The notes beneath the pieces are model-generated. The model was given only the letters and a program-made list of their open reading frames with translations. It was not told where the DNA came from and did no database searches. A program made the position numbers and the translations under genes. Below are positions 1 to 11,732 of a stretch of 64,000 bases of DNA, piece after piece. Every line of letters begins with the position of its first letter. Position 1 is the stretch's first letter. Source of the DNA: Piromyces finnis (lineage: Eukaryota; Neocallimastigomycota; Neocallimastigomycetes; Neocallimastigales; Neocallimastigaceae); the NCBI GenBank assembly GCA_002104945.1, contig MCFH01000015.1, forward strand, positions 166,501 through 230,500, given 5' to 3'.

Positions 1-1958
1 ATAAAGTTATTATATCATAATATATAATATCGGAATGTTTTACCAAAAGTATAATTAATAGGATAAATTATAAAAAATATATATTAACCTCATTTACCTA
101 CCATTTTTAAAATAAATGGAAAAAAAATAAAATCATATAAATACATAATATTATCATATTAACTTTATTATTATTTAAAGTTTACTATTATATTGTACTA
201 AATTATTTTATGAATTAATTTAGAGTTTAATAATTAATAAACTTTTTCAATTAATAAAATAAATTAAAATTTTATTATTTTATATAAAAACTATCGATTA
301 ATTTTATTTAAAAAAATGTAAACTTTTGGTTTGACAATATAACCTTATTTAATAATAAAAAAGTTTAATTTATAATAAATTAGTTTGAAATTAAACATTT
401 CCCTACAATTATATATATTAAAATAATAATTAAAGATACATTTCCATATTTGTAATTCATCATTTTATTATTCATTTTCTTTTTTAATTTAAATTTAAAT
501 TATTTTATTAAAATAAAAACTATAATGGAAGTTAAAAGTCACCTTTTTCATTAGTTAATACTTAAACATGAAATATTTGAAAAAAAAATTTTACACTAAA
601 CCAACTTTATCATCAAAATAATTTTATTAGAAAGTTATTATCAATATAATAATATATAATTTTTCTTTTCAAATACCATAAATCTTTCCATATAGCAAAA
701 AATATTTATATAATATAATATATTATTTATATACAACAAAATATTTGGCCTTTTTTATATTTGGAAAGATGTTTAATAGAAATAATAAAAATTTTATATA
801 TATATTAAAACATTATATAATATATTAAATGATAATATAATTATAAAAAAGTTCTAATGACCGTTATTCCTTTTATATTCAAGTCTTACCTTAAAAATAA
901 TATCAACTATTAACATCATGATTAAAAGTTGTCCTTTAAAAAAAATTCTTTCTTTTTTTTCTGATAATCAAGATTACAGTGGTAATAATGATAAATTTTG
1001 AAATGAGACACTTTATTATTATTGATACAATATATAAATAAAATAAAAACATTTAATATGAAATATATTCTAATAATATTTCATTATTTCATTTCTTTTC
1101 GTCTTCTTTTGTGGTTTATCATTTTAATTTTAATAATAATTAAATATTACTTTGTTTATTTTTAATTTAAAAACATTGTTTAAATTATATTAAAAAATAA
1201 AATTTCAGAAAATGAAATTTTGACATTATAATTAAAAAAAATTTTTTTTTTCCGCCGTTAATATAGCTTTAAAAATATAGACATATATGGTTCATTTTTA
1301 ATATTTATTCATTAATTTGGTATTCTTATTATTATACAATTATTTTCCTATTATTCTTATTTAAATTATAAATATCAATAATTATAAATGGAATAATGGA
1401 GATTTTTAAATATGTGTATATTGTTTTAATAAAATTAAAAATATAACATTAAAATAATATAAATATTGTACTATAAAAAATATGAAATATGAAAACAATA
1501 GCATAAAAGAAATAATATAAATATTGTTTCCTTTATAGAACTTTTATATTTAAAAAAGTTTGATTATATTCTTAACAATATAAATAAAAATAAAAAGTTA
1601 TTTTATTAATACATTATATTACGAAATATATCAGTCATAACAAAATAGAAAAAAAAAAGGATATTTATTGAATTTATTTAATATTTTTAATAAAGAAATA
1701 TAACCAACTTTTTATATACATGAAATTACAATATTGTTAAGTAATAAATAAATAAATATATCTTCATTAATATTTAAGAAAAATTATATTTATATTGAAA
1801 TATGTATAATAAAGGTTAACAAAAAAAATTTTTTTTTTTTAAGATAGAGTACTATTTAAAGTATAATAATTGTTATTATCTATCTATAATATAATAGTAA
1901 TTATTTTTATCATGATGCATACAACTGCTTGAAAATCTACTGAATTTCATTATCCTAT
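1..1958. other. AT-rich gene-free stretch
   Basis: I see no convincing coding region on either strand. The sequence is almost entirely A and T, with frequent homopolymer runs and stops in all frames. It ends at a short LINE remnant. Confidence 0.6.
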
Positions 1959-2400
1959 CTAATTATTTTTTTTTTTCCTTTTTAAGTGAAGTTCGTTAAA
2001 AATCAGTAAGAATGAGTACAATTCAGTTTGAGTTATGAAATTTGTTGTTAGTATAATTGTGTAACTAAAAGGATCTGAAATATTATCTCCATAATTAAAA
2101 TTACTATTTTTTTTAATAGTATTCTTAAATTCTTTAGTATTTTTAATATTATTTTTAATTAGTTTCTTATGTGACAAACGACCGAGATTCATTAACACAC
2201 CCACCAAAGAGTAATAAGATATAAAAAATCTAAAAAGAATACAACAGGCAATATCTTAAACTTTATTTCTTTTTTTTCAATTACAAACATTTTACTTGTT
2301 GAGTAACACAGATACTTTCAATAGTACAGCTTTATTTCTATTTTTATTTACAAAACATTTGTTGAGTAACACAAATACTTTCAATATGAAGTATTATATA
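1959..2400 (-). pseudogene. Decayed LINE fragment (3' coding part)
   Basis: An 82-codon minus-strand reading frame (2207-1959) contains HKKL-KNNIKNTKEF followed by an N-rich stretch. This resembles the HKKL-KINIKSTKD region of the larger LINE remnant at 3353-3703. Just upstream on the minus strand, the ICVTQQVKC-like segment (compare ICTAQQVKC in the remnant) occurs twice, at about 2286-2323 and 2351-2386, pointing to a local duplication. Frameshifts and stops show that it is dead. The fragment covers only part of the region downstream of the reverse transcriptase. Confidence 0.55.
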
Positions 2401-2639
2401 TAATTTCTCATGTTAGCATAATCAGAAAAAAAGATTTAATATTCTTAAAAAATCAAATATTTTCATGGGATAGATTTTTGATGTATTGAGAGCAATAGAA
2501 TGAATGGTCTTTTCAATCTTTAGAAATTTGTGATATTACATAATATTAGGTGATAATACATATTGATATAATAAATAAAAAATAAAAATAATAAAATATA
2601 TATAAATAAAAATATAAATATAAAATAATATAAAATAAT

Positions 2640-4587
2640 TATTTAAGTTGCATAAAAGTTCAATGAACTCTGCAATTTGTACTGTGTGGGATTGGTCCCT
2701 ACCTAATAAATTAAATGAAATAAAAAAAAAGAAGTAACATCAGGTATGATAGTGTGGTGTCCACTAAACTCTCCCATGAGCTCATAATGTTTTCATTCGA
2801 AGAAATACTAACATTGAACCCTGTGTACCGAATATTAGGAATGTTCCTTTGCCATATCGGTACGACGTCGACACTCTTGATTACGTTAGGTGTCTTACTA
2901 AACCTATCGAAAAGTAGCTTCATAGAGCTATTAATGATAGGGATTGTTTTAGTAAGAAAAGCCGCGAGACCCTCTACCTATGGAACATGAGACCCCAATG
3001 AACTGTAAAGCTGTTCATTCAAATGTCTTTGTTCCGCCTTATCGATTTGTAGCTCATCATAAGCTAAAGTTCCACCAAGAAGGAACGTAAAAATATAGTT
3101 ATAAATTGTTTTTCTTACTTCCATTTCGGAGAGTAAGTATATGATGAATTGATTCTTATATTTATTGTAAAAAAGGGTAAGAAGATCGTCAAGAAAGCTA
3201 AGTGAAGAAGTTCTGTATTCAGAGAATGCAGAATATTCTAATATCCAATGGTAAAAAGATTGTTCGTCATATCCACAACATGGACAGACACGAGGGCAGT
3301 CAGGAGTAACTCTATTTCTGGCAATAGCAATTCGGGTAGTGTATTCATAACCTCATCGAATACGAATAATCCAGGTAATTCCTAAATTTAAGTGAGGTTT
3401 GTTGAGACCGATATGCATTAGGCGATTTGAATTAAGGAATTTGTTGTTAGTATATCTGAGGGCTTTACTTCCATTATTTAGGCTACTATTATTCCAATAA
3501 TATTCTCTAATATCTTTAGTACTTTTAATATTTATTTTCATAAGCTTCTTATGAAGTGAACAAGATCCTTTGGCCCAAGAGTAATGAGACATGGGAGGAA
3601 TAGATCGGACGAGATCTTTAATAATACAATTTGATTTTCTCCATTTAACAAAGCATTTCACTTGTTGCGCAGTACAAATACCTGAAAGGGTAGGAATCTT
3701 CATATCTCTTGTAAGAGCATACAGACTAATAATGAATTTCGTTCAAAAACAAAATCTTTGTTATTAAGACTTTTATTGTGAAAGCTATTGACACTCCATA
3801 AAACAGTAGTATTGATAAGAGATTGGACTCTTCTACTTCTATTTTTGTTGGAACCAAGTAAAGGAGCATAATAAGAGACTTTGCTTAAAATATAGGAATG
3901 AATTACTATATTTTTTAAGCCAATAGGAACACAATTGTTAGTGAGGAAGCTCTTAAAAGAGAATAAAGATTTCTGAACTTTTTTGTACATATTAAACAGA
4001 ATAGGAGTCAGAGAAAGATCTTCGCCGAATGGGATTCCAAGATAAGTATAGCAAGAAACCTTTGGAATCGAGTACATACAGATGTAAAATGTTAGATCAA
4101 TATAACTAGGGGATCTATTAAAGTTGATAGGTTTAACAACAATAGTTGCACATTTATTTATTCCAAAAGACATTTCATTTAAATTAGCCCAATCAAGGAC
4201 TAGATTGAGCATCTTTTGAAGGTTCTTCTTGCTAGGAGCAATCAGAACAATGTCATCCGCGAAAAGGCCACCACAGCAACGTTTATTTCTTAAACTAACA
4301 CCAAGCCTTTCACATTTATTTAAAATATCATTGATAAAGAGATTAAATAGAATAGGAGAAAGAGGACATCTTGTCTTACACCACGGTTGATAGGGAATTC
4401 ATTAGAAAGTATATCCAAGAAGCGTACACGAGCTTTTGAGGTAGAGTAGATTATTAAGAAAATCAAAACACTTACCACGTATACCTAATTTATATAGCTT
4501 TGTAAGGATATTAAAAATAAGAACTGAGTCATATGCTTTTTTAAGGTCAAGAAAAGCAACATAAGTGGCTTTTCCTTTAAATTTTCT
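2640..4587 (-). pseudogene. Older LINE remnant, 3' portion, interrupted by LINE copy 1
   Basis: Minus-strand frames at 4212-3700 and 3703-3353, and degraded sequence down to about 2711, correspond to the RT and C-terminal parts of the intact LINEs in this window. The RT aspartates (FADDIVLIAPS-like) read through about 4262-4230. A degenerate zinc-knuckle region (CPCC near 3285) and an FLLGG motif near 3085 also match. At least one frameshift (near 3700) and one in-frame stop (about 2988) break it. The protein matches are clearly more diverged than the two intact copies are from each other, so this is an older insertion of the same or a sister family. It continues at 10164-10445 beyond the nested LINE. 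Confidence 0.8.
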
Positions 4588-4594
4588 TCTTTGA

Positions 4595-4599
<5 letters not shown>
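4588..4599. repeat. Target-site duplication, 3' side of LINE copy 1
   Basis: The sequence tctttgacagat directly abuts the poly-T (poly-A of the minus-strand element) and recurs at 10152-10163 next to the element's 5' end. The duplication is 12 bp, or 13 if the next T is counted. Confidence 0.85.
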
Positions 4600-4631
<32 letters not shown>

Positions 4632-4867
4632 GGCATCAAATATTTTAAACTTTATTATTAATTTAATTAAAATTATAATACATGTAATATAAAAATTAAA
4701 ATAAAATAAAAATAAAAAAAAATATGTTTAAATAAACACAAATGAATAAAAATTGGGTATAATGTATTCTAGTAATTTTAATTAAAGTAAGAAAGCCACT
4801 ATCATACTAAAGTATAATAATTGTATTTGACTTCCAATGGGACACCGAGCCAAAGATCAAAATTTTG

Positions 4868-7800
4868 TCATGGAACAAAATTATGATCTCCATTGGTTGC
4901 GCTGGCCCTCCTGGCCTGTCTTACTGTTTCTTCAACATTGACGCTCTTGGATGTTGCTTCAAACCTTTTGAACATTGACCATTGCTGGCCAATAGCAAAA
5001 GGCATGATTTTGGTTAGAAGTTCCGCGGTTACCGTCAAGAATGGTGTTCCTTCGTTAGTACCAGATTGAATCTGACGCTTACAAAGTTCTTTCCATTCCC
5101 TTGAATTGTAATTAATATTGTTAAAACTTCTTCCCCCAAGAAGGAATTTAAATATTTTACTGCACACACTAGAATAATCATACACATTAATATTCACCGG
5201 ATTATTAGAACTATTACTATCATTAACTAAATTACTATCTAAATTAGAATTATTATCTTCACTATTGTTATCATTACTAATATTATTATTTCTATTACTA
5301 CTATTGTTATTATTACTATTTCTATTACTACTATTGTTACTATTACTATTGTTACTATTATTACTACTATTGTTACTATTACTATTAATGTTATTGCTAT
5401 CTCTACTGATATTAACATTTTCATTATTATTGATAGGACTATTGGAATTACGTTGACTGAAAAAATTTAGTAGCTGGACTATGGAATCATAATGTTTAAT
5501 ACGGATATCTCTAAATGTTGGACAATCTAATAACCAATGTTTAATACTTTGATCTCCACACTTGCAACATGGACAGTAGTTAGGACAAACTGGATCAACA
5601 AATTTAGCAGCTTTGGCAACTCTAGCATCCAACTTGTATCCGCTTCTTGCTTTCAAGAGCCAGTAGAAGCCATAGGCAAACTCTGGGTACTCATAACATA
5701 ATTTAATAAAATTTTTAGTTTCAATAAATTTATTATCATCATAATATTGCGCTTTGATTGAATTCCCTTTGAGATCTTTCCGATAAAAGTTTTTAATTGC
5801 TTTAATATCTCCATGCTTCTTTAGTTTTTTATCAAGTGTCCTACTTGATTTGCACCACGTGTATTTTCTAAATTTAGGAATGTAATTGACAAGGTATGAG
5901 ATAATACAATTTGAGTTTTTCCATTTGTTAAAACATCTAACCTGAGCTAACGCACATTTGGCTGACAATGGAGGAATATTCAAATCTTTTGAGATAGAGT
6001 ATAAAGATATAAACGATACAGCTTTATGAACTCCGGCAACCCATCGTATTCCTTTGTTAACATGCTTCTGAGCAATTCTAGACCTGGCTTTGTTGGATCC
6101 AAGTAATGGTGCAAAGTATGAAACTCTGCTAATCACTTGTGAGTTAAGTACTAGCTTTTTGAAGGGAATAGGAATATTAGGATTTCTTAAGAATTTACTG
6201 ACTGAAAAAAGTCCTTTCAAAACCTTGTTATTAAGAGCTTTAATTACTGGTTTAAGGGACAAATTCTTATCAAATGGAACACCAAGATAAGTATAGCAAT
6301 CAGTAGTTGGAATGGGTTGTCCTGCTAAGTAAAATGTTGGATCTCTCTTGTTCTGATTTTCTATTGATTCAGGACGAATCACCATCGTTGAACATTTCTG
6401 GATACCAAATTCCATTTCATTATACAATGCCCATTCATTAACTCTTCTAAGCATCTTTTTTAAGCATCCTCTTGTTGGAGCACAAATAACTATATCATCT
6501 GCAAAAAGTCCACCACAGCATCGAGTGTCACCTAAACTGACTCCAAGATCTTCGCACTCTCTAAATATATCATTAATAAAGAGATTAAAGAGAATAGGAG
6601 AAAGAGGGCATCCTTGACGGACTCCTTTCTTCACATCAAAAGATTTCGAGAATTGTCCATCTAATTTGACATTAGCCTTAGATGTTAAATATAAATTTTT
6701 GATAAATTGTAAACTCTTACCTCGGATTCCTAAACAATCTAATTTATGGAGAATATTACCGATTGGGACTGAATCGTATGCTTTCCTGAGATCTAAAAAG
6801 GCCAAATATGTCTCTTTATTATCTAATTGACGTCTACGGCATATTTCTTGGATTGAAATGAAAAGACTGATACTTTCTTCCTTATTTCGAAAACCAAATT
6901 GTTCAGGTCTAATGAAATTATTCTTTAGACCATATTCTGAGATTCTAGTGGTGACAATTTTGGAAATCAACTTAATGCCATTATTGATAAGTGATATACC
7001 TCGATAGTTATCACAATCTGTCAAATCTCCCTTCTTAGGAATAGAAACAATACTGGATTCATTCCATGAGTTGGGGAAGTCTCCATCCCAAATACGGTTG
7101 AATAATTTAAGAATAAAATTTAAACCATGAGCATCATTATCTGAAGTGGTATTACCGGAAGAATTATTATCTGTAGCATTATTAGAATCATTACTTGATG
7201 GGATTAATGCTTTGTAAAATTCAATTGGAATACCATCCGGACCTGATGCTTTATAATTTGGAGTAGTGAGGATAGCTGACTTGACTTCATCAATACTAAT
7301 ATCTTGGTTGATATCCCACTCATCAAGCATAGGAAGTGAAAAACGTTTATTCATTGGTTCTTCATACCAATGCTCCAAATCAAGACTTACACCACTTAGA
7401 TCTGATGCAAGGTTTTCGAAATGATCATGCCACACTTCTAGTTGTTCTTCCGTAGCAACAACTAATTCTCCATTTTTATTTTTAATTGGTTGAGCAATAA
7501 AGAAAGAATCTTTTCCAATTTTTGCAGTTTTCTTGATCCATTTCCAGGCCTTCTTAGGATTATGACTCTTCATATACTCACATCCTGTTTTAATCCAATG
7601 AAGATATTCTTGTTTCCTAAATTCATTACATCTTTTGTGGATGTAATCAATGAGCTTACGGTAGATTTTAATTCTTTTAATAAATTCATCTATATCATAA
7701 ATTCTTTCTTTTTTAAATCTCTTATACAACTTCATTTTGATTTTTTGAAGATTAAAAATTTGTTGTGAAATATGAAATGAAGACTTTATAACATTATTTG

Positions 7801-9379
7801 CTGAAGTAATACTGAGCTCGTCTGCAATTGAAAAAGCAGTTGAAGTAAACTCTTTGGAAAGTTCATCTGTAGAAACATTAGGATCGTTGAATTTTGCTGA
7901 AAGTATTTGGAATTTATTATGACTGAGAATAGATTTCTTTTCCTCAATACATTTTAATCTATTCCATTTCAGAATTTTCTTAGGAACATTAAAGTCATTA
8001 GAAAAATCTTCCATAGGAATAATTTTACCATTAATAAGAAGTGGCTTATGGTCTGATACAGGATAAAAAATATTTATAAATGATCCTGAGTGAATAAAAT
8101 CTTTCATCTTCGAATTGATAAGAGCATGGTCAATGTCGGAAGATTGATCACCTCGAGTCCAAGAGATAGTAGACCCTCTAAGCGGAAGAATTTCCCAATC
8201 TCCTAATCCATTAGTTGATAACCAGTTGGATAATTTTACTTTAGACATATTAAAATCACCAACAAGAATCGATGGATGGGATGAATGAGTTTGTAACCAC
8301 AAGCGAACTTCTAACTTTGCATGATCAACATAGATGTTGTGATGACTATGAGGCATATAAACATTTCCAATCGAGCATTTGAATCTATTCCAGAGACTAA
8401 AAGTATAAATAGAAATAATATACTTTCCAGAGAAGTTTTCAAGTGAGGCTTGACACGAATTGTGAAAACCTAAATATAAACCTCTCATTCCCGGAACTGA
8501 TTCATCAGCTTTCTTGAAAAAGTGTCTATAGTTTCGCAAAGTAACACGACAAGGATAATCTGTATTCGATCCAGAACCATTACCAGTTTCTTGGAAACAT
8601 AAAAATAATGGTTTGAAAATAGCTGTGAAATAGCTAATACTATCTCTCTTTTCGTGATTCCACCCATTGGTGTTCCAACTAAGACAAAAAGAAAAGTTAT
8701 CAGGCTTGTTGGATGAGGAAGAATCGTTGCTATTATTATTATTATTAAAGTCATCGTTATTAATGGATGATGCATCAGAGGAATAAGTAGAACTATTACT
8801 AGATGGCTGTGAAACTGAAGAACTATCAACTATTGAACTGTTATCAGAGTTGATAGAGCTATTAGAATTAATTATTGAATGTTGAGATTGAAATTGTGTT
8901 TGCTGTAGATCTGGAATATTTTCATGATGGGAAACTTGTTGAAGATCGGATTGTTGATGAGATTGTTGAACTGATTGTTGAAATGATTGTTGAATAGAAT
9001 GTTGATGTTTATTAGAAACTAAAATTTTACGTTTGAGTGTGGAAAAAGTGTATTTGTGATTCCTTCTACTACGAGCTGAAAAGGAAATTGAGGTAACTGA
9101 AAGTTTCTTCTTTAACATGTGTAAGATTTTAATACAATCTTTTGTTGAACCATGAACCTTGACTAAGAAAAAGTGATCATTGAAAGTCTGAAAATATTTA
9201 ACACTAATAACTGAATTAAATTTATCTTCTAGAATAACCTCGAGTTTTTCCCATAGCATATTTACTGACCATGATCGAATACCACGGATAAAGAAGGAGC
9301 GAATATCATCTAAGGGGATACCATAAGACCGGGTACCACGTCTGATATAATTCTTATCTTTAATATAAAGGACTGACAT
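4868..9379 (-). CDS. LINE polyprotein: AP-like endonuclease and reverse transcriptase
   Basis: This single 1503-residue ORF should nick target DNA and reverse-transcribe the element RNA. Residues 1-125 are basic and unassigned. About 130-165 is Gln-rich and about 170-228 is Ser/Asn-rich. About 230-450 is an exonuclease-endonuclease-phosphatase domain, shown by SWNTNGW, FQETGNG, VGDFNMSK, SDIDHALIN and SDHKPLL. The RT spans about 700-1000, with YKASGPDGIPIEFYK, SIPKKGDL-DCDNYRGISL, AFLDLRKAYDSV, VRQGCPLSPILFNLFI and the catalytic FADD near residue 958. A CCHC-like cluster (CPCCKCGDQSIKHWLLDC) lies near 1265. An Asn/Ser tract follows at about 1310-1388, then a conserved tail. No separate ORF1 and no clear RNase H domain are seen. 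The start codon is the first ATG of the frame and is shared with copy 2. Confidence 0.95.
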   Translation of the reverse strand: MSVLYIKDKNYIRRGTRSYGIPLDDIRSFFIRGIRSWSVNMLWEKLEVILEDKFNSVISVKYFQTFNDHFFLVKVHGSTKDCIKILHMLKKKLSVTSISFSARSRRNHKYTFSTLKRKILVSNKHQHSIQQSFQQSVQQSHQQSDLQQVSHHENIPDLQQTQFQSQHSIINSNSSINSDNSSIVDSSSVSQPSSNSSTYSSDASSINNDDFNNNNNSNDSSSSNKPDNFSFCLSWNTNGWNHEKRDSISYFTAIFKPLFLCFQETGNGSGSNTDYPCRVTLRNYRHFFKKADESVPGMRGLYLGFHNSCQASLENFSGKYIISIYTFSLWNRFKCSIGNVYMPHSHHNIYVDHAKLEVRLWLQTHSSHPSILVGDFNMSKVKLSNWLSTNGLGDWEILPLRGSTISWTRGDQSSDIDHALINSKMKDFIHSGSFINIFYPVSDHKPLLINGKIIPMEDFSNDFNVPKKILKWNRLKCIEEKKSILSHNKFQILSAKFNDPNVSTDELSKEFTSTAFSIADELSITSANNVIKSSFHISQQIFNLQKIKMKLYKRFKKERIYDIDEFIKRIKIYRKLIDYIHKRCNEFRKQEYLHWIKTGCEYMKSHNPKKAWKWIKKTAKIGKDSFFIAQPIKNKNGELVVATEEQLEVWHDHFENLASDLSGVSLDLEHWYEEPMNKRFSLPMLDEWDINQDISIDEVKSAILTTPNYKASGPDGIPIEFYKALIPSSNDSNNATDNNSSGNTTSDNDAHGLNFILKLFNRIWDGDFPNSWNESSIVSIPKKGDLTDCDNYRGISLINNGIKLISKIVTTRISEYGLKNNFIRPEQFGFRNKEESISLFISIQEICRRRQLDNKETYLAFLDLRKAYDSVPIGNILHKLDCLGIRGKSLQFIKNLYLTSKANVKLDGQFSKSFDVKKGVRQGCPLSPILFNLFINDIFRECEDLGVSLGDTRCCGGLFADDIVICAPTRGCLKKMLRRVNEWALYNEMEFGIQKCSTMVIRPESIENQNKRDPTFYLAGQPIPTTDCYTYLGVPFDKNLSLKPVIKALNNKVLKGLFSVSKFLRNPNIPIPFKKLVLNSQVISRVSYFAPLLGSNKARSRIAQKHVNKGIRWVAGVHKAVSFISLYSISKDLNIPPLSAKCALAQVRCFNKWKNSNCIISYLVNYIPKFRKYTWCKSSRTLDKKLKKHGDIKAIKNFYRKDLKGNSIKAQYYDDNKFIETKNFIKLCYEYPEFAYGFYWLLKARSGYKLDARVAKAAKFVDPVCPNYCPCCKCGDQSIKHWLLDCPTFRDIRIKHYDSIVQLLNFFSQRNSNSPINNNENVNISRDSNNINSNSNNSSNNSNNSNSNNSSNRNSNNNNSSNRNNNISNDNNSEDNNSNLDSNLVNDSNSSNNPVNINVYDYSSVCSKIFKFLLGGRSFNNINYNSREWKELCKRQIQSGTNEGTPFLTVTAELLTKIMPFAIGQQWSMFKRFEATSKSVNVEETVRQARRASATNGDHNFVP

Positions 9380-10151
9380 GATAATTAATTCTAATTAAAA
9401 AATATTGAATATAAAATAAATACTAATAAAAATTATAAATATAACGTATATGGAAAAAAAATCTGTCTCTCTCTCTCTTCTTAAAAGTACTGGATAGTAC
9501 AAAAATTGTTACGATGCTTTGTTTAAAGTTTTTTTTTTTTTTTGAATTCTAGTTGTTAACTTTTTTTAAAAATTCTAGTTTTGGTTTGTTGTTAGTAAAT
9601 TCGATTCGCTTCTGACACTAAAATTGTTTGACTTTACTTTTCATTAAATATTTAAATTGGTAAAAAATTTGAATCAAGAATATCGACACCAGAAAGCTTG
9701 TGAATAGTATTTTTACATGATGTAGAGTGAATCAGTCTCTTACAAGAAACAATACAACAATAGCTACATGAATATAAAAATACAATGCAAATGCTAAAGT
9801 TGACTACATTGGATTCTTACAAGAGAAGAGTAGTACTACATGAATACATGAATAAAAGAAAAAATACAGCAACAAAATGTATTACTCTTCTAATTAAATA
9901 CTATACAAACTTACCTGAATATCAAACATTCAACTTATTCATCAAATACTTAAATTCGATGAATAAAATGTTTTTTAATCGCTCAGTACCATGAGCTTGG
10001 TCCTAATAATTTTCCCTTAAAGACTAACCAAGCATCCATTGCGCAATACTCGGATTTAATTCTTTCTACTCTCTCAGTACCATGAGCATAAGTAGACCCC
10101 CTTGAGAAACTACATTTATTAAATAAATGAAGGCACGTTTCCAAGAGGGCA
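9380..10151 (-). promoter_or_regulatory. 5' UTR and probable internal promoter of LINE copy 1
   Basis: This is the non-coding leader of the element, homologous to 37877-38767 of copy 2. It holds one leader monomer (about 10030-10151), a CATGGTACTGAG motif that occurs twice and a GA dinucleotide run (about 9463-9480). LINEs of this layout normally carry an internal promoter here; that role is inferred. An antisense 69-codon frame (9785-9994, plus strand) lies inside it. Confidence 0.6.
9785..9994 (+). other. Antisense 69-codon ORF in LINE 5' UTR
   Basis: This frame runs opposite to the element and encodes a basic peptide starting MQMLKLTTLDSYKRR. An equally long frame, with one residue changed by my reading (H to Q), is present in copy 2 at 38365-38156. 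Because the two copies are young, conservation is weak evidence for function. It may be a chance ORF in the leader. Confidence 0.25.
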
Positions 10152-10163
10152 TCTTTGACAGAT
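10152..10163. repeat. Target-site duplication, 5' side of LINE copy 1
   Basis: The sequence tctttgacagat matches 4588-4599 exactly and restores continuity of the older LINE remnant across the insertion. Confidence 0.85.
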
Positions 10164-10445
10164 TCCTCTAATGGAAATAAATAAGCTAATGCATTCTTCT
10201 TTATTGCGAAAACCAAATTGCTCAGGTCTTATAAAATTATGAGAAAGAGCATACTTTGAAATTCTATTAGTTACAATTTTTGAAATGATTTTAAGACCTA
10301 CGTTGATGAGAGAAATACCACGATAATTATTGCAATCTGAAAGATCGCCTTTCTTTGGAATAGAAACAATGGAAGCAGAGTTCCATTTCAAAGGAAAGGA
10401 TCCATTCCAGATTTTATTAAAAATTAATTTAAGACAATTTCCAGC
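10164..10445 (-). pseudogene. Older LINE remnant, 5' portion (RT fragment)
   Basis: On the minus strand this reads IWNGSFPLKWNSASIVSIP, then KKGDLSDCNNYRGISL and RPEQFGFRNKEECISLFISI, aligning with the RT core of the intact LINEs. It joins in frame to the sequence left of the nested insertion (ICQRR-KFKGKATYVAFLDLKKAYDS at 4598-4525). It starts abruptly near 10445 inside the RT domain, so the older element was 5'-truncated, as is common for LINE insertions. Total remnant length without the nested element is about 2.2 kb. Confidence 0.85.
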
Positions 10446-10662
10446 AGAAAAAAAAATATATTTTTTTATAAAAGTATTTAAAAGTATTTATACAATATAT
10501 TGTTATATGTATCATAGGTTCGGTATTATGAGTGGATATAGTTTTTTTTTTTTTTTTATATATTTATTTACTAATTTTTTTTTAATATTTTTAAAATTTT
10601 TTTAACTATAAATAATACAGGATAGTATGCAAATAAATAGATTATGAATATATTACAATTAT

Positions 10663-11678
10663 TTATATGGTAAAGTTTTCAATTAAATTATCTTTTTTTA
10701 AAGCATTATTTTTTGAAAATAAAGAATTTTGAGTTCCGCAATTTTTTAAATTACTTTTGAAATATATAGTATAGAATTTCTGAATGTACAAATAATGTAA
10801 AATAACAGCAGAATAGATAATCATAGAAACACATCTGAAAGAATCTTTAAATACTATTGATAAATCATCTATATTTTCAACTAATTCTGAAAAGAATGTA
10901 GAAAAAGAATATATATATAATGGGATAGTAAGATTCTAAGAAGAAAAAGAAAAAAAACAATATTAAATTTTAAAAATTAATATCTTGAAAATAATAAAAT
11001 ATTTTAAAATTATTATCTAAAGAATACTAGAGGGAAAAGGTTTACCTCTTTAAAGTTTTCATTAACATAACGTATAGAATAAGCCAACCATATACCAACT
11101 AATAATACACTATAATTAAATAAAATACTAATAATATTGATAATAATAATAATAACATCAGTATCGTGTATTAAAAATTTTTCAAATATATTTTTATTAT
11201 GCTATATTTATATTATAGATATAATGAATGATTAATAAAAATTACCTAAATACTTTGGTTTTACCATAAACGCATTCCTTATATTCTTTATTAAGTTTGT
11301 TATACTGAACGCTACATGATAGCCCATCATACTTCATCCACAATATTACTAATATTGAATGATAGAGAATAAATGAACAAATAATTAAATGCATCTTGTA
11401 AGCTTGAAGAACAGTTGCATGTCTTATATACTTAAAACTTTTTTTTGTATTATAAAATTAAAATATAGAATTAGTAAATTAAAAATAAATTTTAATTAAT
11501 TAATTATTTATGGTTGTTTAGTTATTTTGATAAAATAATAAAATTCTTAATAATATTTACATTATATGAATTCTTAATGTTTTTACTAAAATTGATCCAA
11601 AAATAAGAGAAAATGCCTGTAATGTAAATATAAATTTCAAAAAAAAATAATAATAATGAATAAAAAAGTTATTATTAA

Positions 11679-11732
<54 letters not shown>

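Larger units (their letters stand above)
4600..10151 (-). mobile_element. Full-length non-LTR retrotransposon (LINE), copy 1
   Basis: The element is about 5.55 kb. On the minus strand it starts at 10151 and ends in a tail of about 29 A (poly-T at 4600-4628). It is bounded by 12-bp target-site duplications (4588-4599 and 10152-10163). It has a 5' UTR of about 770 bp containing one 124-bp-type monomer and a GA microsatellite, a single intact 1503-codon ORF, and a short AT-rich 3' UTR. It landed inside the RT-coding region of an older LINE remnant, which now reads on both sides. The intact ORF, long tail and perfect duplication point to a recent insertion. A second near-identical copy lies at 37877-43574 on the other strand. 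I could not assign a LINE clade by eye. Confidence 0.95.

Noticed and set aside
5239-5456. Overlapping Leu/Ile/Val-rich frames on both strands
   Set aside because: They are other frames of the Asn/Ser tract of the LINE polyprotein.
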